A stretch of 8,116 nt of DNA from CAYTLQ01 sp964438715 (GTDB lineage Bacteria > Bacteroidota > Ignavibacteria > Ignavibacteriales > Ignavibacteriaceae). Positions 1 to 5,451 of the stretch are shown here, piece after piece (the first letter of the stretch is position 1; each line of letters opens with the position of its first letter). The notes beneath the pieces are model-generated. The model was given only the letters and a program-made list of their open reading frames with translations. It made no database searches and was not told the DNA's origin. Both the position numbers and the translations under genes were made by a program. Where the stretch lies: NCBI GenBank assembly GCA_964438715.1, contig CAYTLQ010000015.1, positions 1-8,116 on the forward strand, in the 5' to 3' direction.

Positions 1-1159
<1,159 letters not shown>

Positions 1160-1258
1160 GGATTTATAAATTGTGTGTAATCTCTGCTCTCGCAGATTGA
1201 AACATTTACTATTCGTCTATTGTCTCACTATTTCAAAGAACTTCCTCTGTAAAAGAGG
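1160..1258 (-). other. 16S rRNA leader region with two small hairpins
   Basis: This stretch lies between the inferred P2 transcription start and the mature 16S end. Read on the minus strand it contains a hairpin CCTCT-TTTAC-AGAGG (1244-1258) right at the predicted start of the transcript. A second hairpin, TCTGC-GAGA-GCAGA (1183-1196), has a GNRA-type tetraloop about 25 bases before mature 16S. Between them is a boxA-like block, listed separately. Leaders of this kind normally carry antitermination and processing signals. The hairpins are seen directly; their roles are inferred. Confidence 0.6.
1229..1243 (-). promoter_or_regulatory. boxA-like antitermination element in the rRNA leader (proximal)
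   Basis: The minus strand reads AAGTTCTTTGAAATA, close to the bacterial boxA core (TGCTCTTTAACA type) bound by NusB/NusE on rRNA transcripts. It sits about 70 bases upstream of mature 16S and just downstream of promoter P2, where boxA is expected. The assignment rests on motif resemblance and position. Confidence 0.5.
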
Positions 1259-1264
1259 GCCTCA

Positions 1265-1293
1265 AAATTAATCATTTTTTAACTCACTGTCAA
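1265..1293 (-). promoter_or_regulatory. rRNA promoter P2 (sigma70-like)
   Basis: On the minus strand there is a perfect -35 TTGACA (complement at 1288-1293), a 17-base spacer, and a -10 TAATTT (complement at 1265-1270). Transcription would start near 1258, about 100 bases before mature 16S. The AT-rich block directly upstream, enclosed in an inverted repeat, could serve as an UP element. The perfect -35, ideal spacing and position before an rRNA gene make this a strong promoter call, although the -10 is not perfect. Confidence 0.7.
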
Positions 1294-1321
1294 GTTGCTT
1301 TTATATTTTTTTTAGCAACTT
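1292..1321. repeat. Inverted repeat abutting the -35 box of rRNA P2
   Basis: Perfect 8-base arms AAGTTGCT (1292-1299) and AGCAACTT (1314-1321) flank a 14-base spacer made only of A and T. The left arm overlaps the last two bases of the -35 box of P2. The A/T-only core is where an UP element for RNA polymerase alpha would lie, while the arms look like a symmetric protein-binding site. It could be an operator for growth-rate control of rRNA, or just a hairpin in the transcript from P1. The symmetry is seen directly; the function is inferred. Confidence 0.45.
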
Positions 1322-1344
1322 TGCGCAGTGCATTATTTAAAAGT

Positions 1345-1360
1345 CAATTTCAAAGAGCTT
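1345..1360 (-). promoter_or_regulatory. boxA-like element, distal copy
   Basis: The minus strand reads AAGCTCTTTGAAATTG, which shares CTTTGAAAT with the proximal boxA-like block and matches the general boxA form at GCTCTTT. It lies just downstream of promoter P1, so each of the two tandem promoters is followed by its own CTTTGAAAT block. The assignment is by motif resemblance only. Confidence 0.4.
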
Positions 1361-1364
1361 TACT

Positions 1365-1392
1365 AAAATATAGGATTTTTTCTCAGAGTCAA
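1365..1392 (-). promoter_or_regulatory. rRNA promoter P1 (sigma70-like, upstream)
   Basis: On the minus strand a -35 TTGACT (complement at 1387-1392) is separated by 16 bases from a -10 TATTTT (complement at 1365-1370), about 100 bases upstream of P2. Tandem promoters are common ahead of bacterial rRNA operons. The match is good but not perfect, and the region is AT-rich, so chance matches are easier than usual. Confidence 0.5.
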
Positions 1393-1997
1393 GTATTTTT
1401 TATTATTTATTTCAACTTTTTCTTTAATCCTGCTTTTTCTGCTTATTTTTCGCCTTTTTTCCTCCCAATTTTTCTCAACAGGTAATACAAAATTCACTCT
1501 TGCACTTACAATTTTGTCCCTACCCCCCTATCTGATGAATCGTTAAAATGTTGTTCTGCTATAATTAGCTTAGCTTACCAAAAGGCTTTTTCCCAATCTC
1601 CGGCTTTGTTCGATCGTCAAGTTGGAGCAATTTGAATCTTCTTTTTCTTGATCATATTTTATAGTTTAACCTGCTCCGATTTTTCATTTATAAAGTTAAT
1701 TTATTTTTGATTGGACGATTTATTCGATATTTCTCCGAGAGAAATTCTCCTATTGGAGCAATATAGCATAGACGGTAAATATAAATTAAGTAAAATTCTT
1801 CCTAATTTCACCTGTAGATTAATATCAGGATGTATCAAAATTGTTTAGGTGTTTCATAATGATACTTTTCTTGTGTAAAGAATTGAGAAAAACTTAATAT
1901 TCAGCGAAAAATTGAACATTTTTTCTTGGCACACAAATTGTTTAATATATTTTGAAATTATGATTTAATGAAAATTAATTAGACAGGTCAATTTAGA
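1393..1997. other. Intergenic region without a protein gene
   Basis: About 600 bases between the rRNA promoters and the first plus-strand gene. The sequence is AT-rich with no convincing reading frame on either strand. It holds a perfect extended -10 (TGCTATAAT, 1557-1565, plus strand) without a good -35. The 10-mer TTGGAGCAAT occurs twice in direct orientation (1622-1631 and 1753-1762), with a complementary TGCTCC between them (1672-1677). A set of overlapping hairpin arms lies at 1731-1758, and a sigma54-like site at 1927-1941. It may hold a small RNA or a long structured leader for the downstream gene, but no known RNA family is recognised. Confidence 0.5.
1927..1941 (+). promoter_or_regulatory. 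Candidate promoter of the 166-residue protein gene (sigma54-like, or sigma70 alternative)
   Basis: The sequence TGGCAC, five bases, TTGT matches the sigma54 -24/-12 pattern (TGGCAC-N5-TTGC) at nine of ten defined positions, with the final C replaced by T. It lies about 57 bases upstream of the ATG at 1998. The same stretch can be read as a sigma70 promoter, TTGGCA then 16 bases then TATTTT, so the class is unsettled. No activator gene is visible nearby. Confidence 0.35.
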
Positions 1998-2498
1998 ATG
2001 GAATTAATACCAATTATCAAGCTTGCCGTATCACTTTTTAGCATACTTGCTGTATTTGTTCTTTCTGTTTCTTATATAATGTATAGAATTAAGAATCCAC
2101 TGAAACAGAAAAAAGGCAGTATAGAAAAATCACCTGTTATAGAACAATCGGTGAACCCAAAAATTAAGGAAGCTTATCAGATGGTGGCTCCGGTCCCATC
2201 TGAAATACCGGTTTATCAGCATAATGACCAGTCTATTCAAGCAACGCAACGCAGAAAACAGGAATTACAACGCGAGCAAAGAGTTGAAAGACCCAAAATG
2301 CGATTAATGGTAGTCAATCAGCAACAGTCGGACTACAGAGTTTTTAATGCAACAAATGCCGGAAGACCTTTTTACGCCCCTCGTACAATAGAAAGCAAAA
2401 AACAGAATGTTACCAGAAAAAAATCAGTTAATATTTTTGATAATTATTCTAACGGCGGTGAAAGACTACATAAGATTAACCTTCAAGTGACAATTTAG
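1998..2498 (+). CDS. Unrecognised small membrane-anchored protein
   Basis: I do not recognise this 166-residue protein. Residues 5-29 form one hydrophobic segment, most likely an N-terminal membrane anchor, followed by a basic stretch (RIKNPLKQKKG). This predicts an N-out, C-in single-pass protein with a cytoplasmic tail of about 135 residues. The tail is polar: residues 80-100 are rich in Q, R and E (possibly a short coiled coil), and 101-166 are basic and hydrophilic with an NIFDNYSNGGERLHK block (145-159) that looks like a conserved C-terminal motif. There is no Cys. The ATG is preceded by a weak ACAGGT site (1983-1988). A strong terminator follows within 30 bases, so the gene is probably monocistronic. 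Its last 66 codons plus terminator recur at 3379-3679 as a diverged repeat. Codon use looks like that of its neighbours. The role is unknown. Confidence 0.8.
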   Translation: MELIPIIKLAVSLFSILAVFVLSVSYIMYRIKNPLKQKKGSIEKSPVIEQSVNPKIKEAYQMVAPVPSEIPVYQHNDQSIQATQRRKQELQREQRVERPKMRLMVVNQQQSDYRVFNATNAGRPFYAPRTIESKKQNVTRKKSVNIFDNYSNGGERLHKINLQVTI

Positions 2499-2575
2499 AA
2501 GTTATCTTTTTTTGATCTGATGATGAAGCCCCTGAAAAGGGGCTTTTTTTTGTTATAAGAGAACTGATTTGCCTG
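2277..2575 (+). repeat. Direct repeat, copy 1 (3' end of the 166-residue protein gene plus terminator)
   Basis: This segment runs from codon 94 of the upstream gene through its stop and terminator to GAACTGATTTGCCTG, and recurs at 3379-3679 in the same orientation. The two copies align without gaps through the stop codon (offset 1102), then need a net 2-base gap just after the terminator. About seven substitutions fall in the first 220 bases. Copy 1 keeps the full reading frame and is likely the functional one. Confidence 0.93.
2526..2551 (+). terminator. Rho-independent terminator of the 166-residue protein gene
   Basis: The stem AAGCCCC / GGGGCTT with a TGAAAA loop is followed by eight T residues, 27 bases after the stop codon. 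This is a textbook intrinsic terminator. It is duplicated at 3628-3652. Confidence 0.92.
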
Positions 2576-2713
2576 AATATATCAATCTTAATTACTTCCC
2601 CTAACAGGATGTGGCTGTTTGGTAAAAATAAGAAATACATTTTTTTTTGCCGGTGCGGCGTAGGGTAAGAAAAAGACCAAAACTAATAAGTCAATTCATC
2701 CATCAGAGGGAAA

Positions 2714-3088
2714 TTAATATTGGTACAAAATTAAATTCTTTATAAATATGAAATCTTTTTTATTGAGAGTAAATAATGGGAGATTCAATTCAAGTGCCGT
2801 TGCAGCAATCAATGCATCCGGGATTGTTAGTCCATGACTCTTGCTATAAGACTCAACAAGTTCAACCGCACGCAGACACGATGTAGAAGTAAGGGGAATG
2901 ACATTAAGCGCCATTAAATGTGATTTTATTTTCTTCAGCTCTTTTTTGTTTAAGGCACCATAATACAACTCCATTTGCGTGATAGAACTCAGTGCAATTT
3001 CTGAAGAAGGTAATCTGCTCACGATTTCTATTATTCCCCTGTTTTTTCGAAAAACTTCAATAAAAATATTCGTATCAAGTAAAACCAT
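2714..3088 (-). CDS. vapC: VapC-like PIN-domain ribonuclease toxin
   Basis: A 124-residue single-domain PIN protein, the usual VapC size. The acidic catalytic residues are at their family positions: D5 in LLDTNIF at the extreme N-terminus, E40 in ITQMELYYGAL, D91 in TIPDALIAATAL, and N109/D112 in TLNKKDF. Together they should coordinate Mg2+ for RNA cleavage. VapC proteins typically cut tRNA or rRNA and are held inactive by the cognate antitoxin. The target here is unknown. The ATG lies 2 bases after the antitoxin stop with no good ribosome binding site, so translation is probably coupled. The frame is intact and all catalytic residues are present, so the toxin is likely functional. The module lies between two copies of a 300-bp direct repeat. 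Confidence 0.92.
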   Translation of the reverse strand: MVLLDTNIFIEVFRKNRGIIEIVSRLPSSEIALSSITQMELYYGALNKKELKKIKSHLMALNVIPLTSTSCLRAVELVESYSKSHGLTIPDALIAATALELNLPLFTLNKKDFIFIKNLILYQY

Positions 3089-3090
3089 AA

Positions 3091-3294
3091 TTAAATTCGC
3101 CAGGCAGAATTTCTGAGAGTTTTCAACTCAATGTTCCTTCCTTCCCAGATTCCATAAAGAGGAGCCAGTGTTTTTTTTCTACCCTTTTTAGCTTTAATTT
3201 TAGTTTCAATTGACACGAAACTTAATTGTTCGAGAAAAGCAATAAGAGCTTTCCCTTTTTGGGGATCTTTTATTTTTATTTGAATTGTTTCCAT
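3091..3294 (-). CDS. Antitoxin partner of the PIN toxin
   Basis: A 67-residue protein directly upstream of the PIN toxin, in the antitoxin-first order usual for VapBC modules. The N-terminus (METIQIKIKDPQKGKALIAFLEQLSFV) predicts a strand followed by a helix, compatible with a small dimeric DNA-binding or dimerisation unit. A Lys-rich linker (residues 33-41) follows. The C-terminal stretch LYGIWEGRNIELKTLRNSAWR resembles the toxin-neutralising tails of many small PIN antitoxins, which carry a conserved G-x-W...LR...W/R pattern. I cannot name the exact family. The start ATG has no clear Shine-Dalgarno sequence. A promoter with overlapping palindromes lies just upstream, consistent with autoregulation. 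The identification rests mainly on position, size and tail pattern. Confidence 0.8.
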   Translation of the reverse strand: METIQIKIKDPQKGKALIAFLEQLSFVSIETKIKAKKGRKKTLAPLYGIWEGRNIELKTLRNSAWRI

Positions 3295-3317
3295 AAATTT
3301 TCAGTAAATAATAAGCA

Positions 3318-3346
3318 ATGTTAAACAACTTTAATTCCATTTGCAA
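3318..3346 (-). promoter_or_regulatory. Promoter of the toxin-antitoxin operon
   Basis: On the minus strand TTGCAA (3341-3346) is separated by 17 bases from TAACAT (complement at 3318-3323), placing the start about 18 bases before the antitoxin ATG. The short leader agrees with the lack of a strong Shine-Dalgarno sequence. The boxes are moderate matches; the exact 17-base spacing supports them. Confidence 0.5.
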
Positions 3347-3358
3347 TATTGCCGGCAA
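3343..3358. promoter_or_regulatory. Overlapping palindromes at the TA promoter: candidate autoregulatory operator
   Basis: Two perfect 10-base palindromes overlap: GCAATATTGC (3343-3352) and TTGCCGGCAA (3349-3358). They share TTGC half-sites and overlap the -35 box of the TA promoter. VapBC complexes usually repress their own promoter by binding such symmetric sites. The palindromes are seen directly; binding is inferred. Confidence 0.45.
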
Positions 3359-3378
3359 GTGAAACCTAAAATGCGATA

Positions 3379-3588
3379 CAAAGAGTTGAAAGACCCAAAA
3401 TGCGATTAATGGTAGTCAATCAGCAACAGTCGCACTACAGAGTTTTCAATGCAACAAATGCCGGAAGACCTTTTTATGCCCCTCGTACAATAGAAAGCAA
3501 AAAACAGAATATTACCAGAAAAAAATCAGTTAATATTTTTGATAATTATTCTAACGGCGGTGAAAGACTACATAAGCTTAACCTTTAG
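3379..3588 (+). pseudogene. Decapitated copy of the 166-residue protein gene
   Basis: This corresponds to codons 94-163 of the gene at 1998-2498. The frame has no start at its 5' edge: an in-frame TAA sits at 3367-3369 and the first ATG is internal (3400, equal to Met101). No ribosome binding site precedes that ATG, and the copy lacks the membrane anchor and the Q/R/E-rich segment. Relative to the parent, the translated changes are D112H, V138I, I160L and Q163 to a TAG stop (two base changes in one codon), so the last four residues (QVTI) are lost; other changes are silent. The 62-residue product could be made only if an unseen promoter and start existed. A remnant is far more likely. Confidence 0.85.
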
Positions 3589-3627
3589 GTGACAATTTAG
3601 AAGTTATCTTTTTTTGAGCTGATGATG

Positions 3628-3652
3628 AAGCCCCTGAAAAGGGGCTTTTTTT
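3628..3652 (+). terminator. Duplicated Rho-independent terminator
   Basis: The same stem as at 2526-2551 (AAGCCCC / GGGGCTT, loop TGAAAA), followed by seven T residues. It lies 88 bases beyond the convergent SulP stop codon. On the minus strand the hairpin is not followed by a U-run, so it would be at best a weak terminator for the SulP operon. No better terminator is seen for that operon. Confidence 0.85.
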
Positions 3653-3739
3653 GCTGCTACAAGAGAACTGATTTGCCTGCCTGACTCAACATTGATATTT
3701 CACTCCCAAATTCAGAATTACCCACACAATTTTCCACCG

Positions 3740-5431
3740 TTAAGAGTGCCTCGTGAGTTTCTTTTTAGGTTCATCACTAAGTGATTTCAGATATTCCTCA
3801 GTTCTTAATAAAGCCTCATCAATATTTCCTTTAAGATTTTCCAAACCAACTTCATCAGCAAAACCGGATTGCGTGAAGGCAAAAAGTGGTTGTGCGTGCA
3901 CTCCTGAAAAAATTATATGCGTGCCTTTATTTTTTGCACTTAACCAAAATTCCCTGATTACATGTATTCCTGTCGCATCAATGGCAGGAACATTACGCAT
4001 TCGAATGATAATAACCTTTGGCTGTTTTTCTAAGCGCTCAATTGCATCCCTGAACTTAAATGCGGCACCGAAAAAGAATGGCCCGTTAATCTCATATACT
4101 TCTACCCCTTCAGGTACTTTCCGCTTATCGATTGCGTTAGGATCAGCTTTTTCTTCTTCCTCTTTCATTTCGCGGGTAATAACTTCTACATTGGTAACTA
4201 ATGCCATACGGCGCATAAAAAGCAATACAGCCAGCACCATGCCTATTTCTATCGCTAAGGTAAGGTCGAATATGACTGTAAGAGAAAAAGTTGTCAGCAA
4301 CACGATAACATCACTTCCAGGACTTTTCATCAGTGATTTAAATGTTCGCCATTCACTCATATTGTACGCTACAACAATCAGAATTGCCGCCAGAACCGCC
4401 ATAGGTATTAATCGTGCATAACTCCCGAAGAACAACATTATCAGTAAAAGTGTAAAAGCATGTGTTATGCCGGCAATAGGAGTTCGTCCGCCATTTTTAA
4501 TATTAGCCGCAGTTCTGGCAATTGCACCGGTAACAGGTATGCCTCCAAACAGAGGAGATACAATATTTGCAACACCTTGTGCTATGAGTTCCATATTTGA
4601 GCGGTGTTTACCTCCTATCATTCCATCAGCAACTACTGCGGAAAGAAGTGCTTCTATGGCGGCTAACAAAGCAATTGTGGTAGCAGGTAAAATAAGATTT
4701 CTGATTGTTTGTAAATTTATTCCTATTCCTTCCGGTGTAGGTAGTGAAGAATGAAATTCTCCAAATTCTGAACCGATAGTCGGAACCGGTAACTTAAAAA
4801 TCGTAACTACAATAGTCGCTAAAATTAAAGCTACAACTGAACCCGGAATCTTTTTTATAAACCTCTGCCAGATAATAATAACAAAAAGAGACCCCATTCC
4901 TAAAAATAACGAGTAGTAGTTTATTGAATCTAAATTCATAGAGTAACTATGAATTTTTTCGAAAAAGTCGGCAGGTACTTTTTCTATTTCCAAACCCAGA
5001 AAGTCTTTTAATTGTGATACAAAAATAATTACTGCTATACCAGAGGTAAATCCGACTGTAACCGGATGTGGAATAAATTTAATAATCGACCCAAATCCTG
5101 CTAAACCCATTAAAACGAGAATAACTCCTGCCATAAAGGTGGCAATCATCAGTCCTTCCAATCCATAGTTCTGCACTATACCATAAACAATAACTATAAA
5201 GGCTCCTGTTGGTCCCCCTATCTGAACGCGACTACCACCTAAGAAAGAAACGATAAATCCACCAATAATAGCAGTAATTATTCCTTTTTCAGGAGAAACA
5301 CCACTCGCAATTCCAAAAGCGATAGCGAGCGGAAGTGCAATTATTCCGACAATCGTTCCCGCCATTATATCGGAAATAAATTGTTCACGATTAAGTGTGC
5401 TGATTACTGAAAAGAATTTTGGTTTTAACAA
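3740..5431 (-). CDS. SulP family anion transporter with C-terminal STAS domain
   Basis: A 563-residue inner-membrane protein of normal SulP/SLC26 length. Residues 20-410 hold about a dozen hydrophobic segments. The N-terminal signature is clear: ALPLAIAFGIASGVSPEKG (32-50), then SFLGGSRVQIGGPTGAF (62-78), whose GGPTGA belongs to the substrate-site region of the family. Residues 440-545 form a STAS domain, with NGPFFFGAAFKF (from about 449) and the DATG motif (D485-G488). SulP proteins carry sulfate, bicarbonate or dicarboxylates, usually coupled to H+ or Na+; the substrate cannot be read from sequence. The start is TTG: an in-frame TAA lies 9 bases upstream, no ATG occurs until inside the first membrane segment, and a CAGGGA site sits about 9 bases before it. 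The gene begins 20 bases after the upstream peptidase stop, suggesting co-transcription. Confidence 0.95.
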   Translation of the reverse strand: MLKPKFFSVISTLNREQFISDIMAGTIVGIIALPLAIAFGIASGVSPEKGIITAIIGGFIVSFLGGSRVQIGGPTGAFIVIVYGIVQNYGLEGLMIATFMAGVILVLMGLAGFGSIIKFIPHPVTVGFTSGIAVIIFVSQLKDFLGLEIEKVPADFFEKIHSYSMNLDSINYYSLFLGMGSLFVIIIWQRFIKKIPGSVVALILATIVVTIFKLPVPTIGSEFGEFHSSLPTPEGIGINLQTIRNLILPATTIALLAAIEALLSAVVADGMIGGKHRSNMELIAQGVANIVSPLFGGIPVTGAIARTAANIKNGGRTPIAGITHAFTLLLIMLFFGSYARLIPMAVLAAILIVVAYNMSEWRTFKSLMKSPGSDVIVLLTTFSLTVIFDLTLAIEIGMVLAVLLFMRRMALVTNVEVITREMKEEEEKADPNAIDKRKVPEGVEVYEINGPFFFGAAFKFRDAIERLEKQPKVIIIRMRNVPAIDATGIHVIREFWLSAKNKGTHIIFSGVHAQPLFAFTQSGFADEVGLENLKGNIDEALLRTEEYLKSLSDEPKKKLTRHS

Positions 5432-5451
5432 TTTTTCTTATCCCTGACTTT

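Larger units (their letters stand above)
3379..3679 (+). repeat. Direct repeat, copy 2
   Basis: The second copy of the 2277-2575 segment, same orientation, ending at the same GAACTGATTTGCCTG string. Copies are separated by 803 bases holding the toxin-antitoxin operon. Just before the copy starts, AAAATGCGATA (3368-3378) resembles AAAATGCGATTA inside the repeat (3397-3408), a short internal similarity at the boundary. The divergence (several percent) shows either an old duplication or recombination with a related, non-identical sequence. Confidence 0.93.

Noticed and set aside
2641..2662. T-run next to a GCCG-GTG-CGGC inverted repeat near the end of the toxin gene
   Set aside because: The T-run precedes the hairpin on the plus strand and becomes an A-run on the minus strand, so it cannot be an intrinsic terminator for either direction; the stem is only four pairs.
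2277..3679. Reading the two 300-bp repeats as terminal repeats of a composite transposon
   Set aside because: The repeats carry no transposase and no inverted termini, and consist of a host gene tail with a terminator.
3753..4754. Plus-strand frames antisense to the SulP gene (3753-4421, 4467-4754)
   Set aside because: The minus strand encodes a complete, motif-bearing transporter; the antisense peptides show no domain and have no ribosome binding site.
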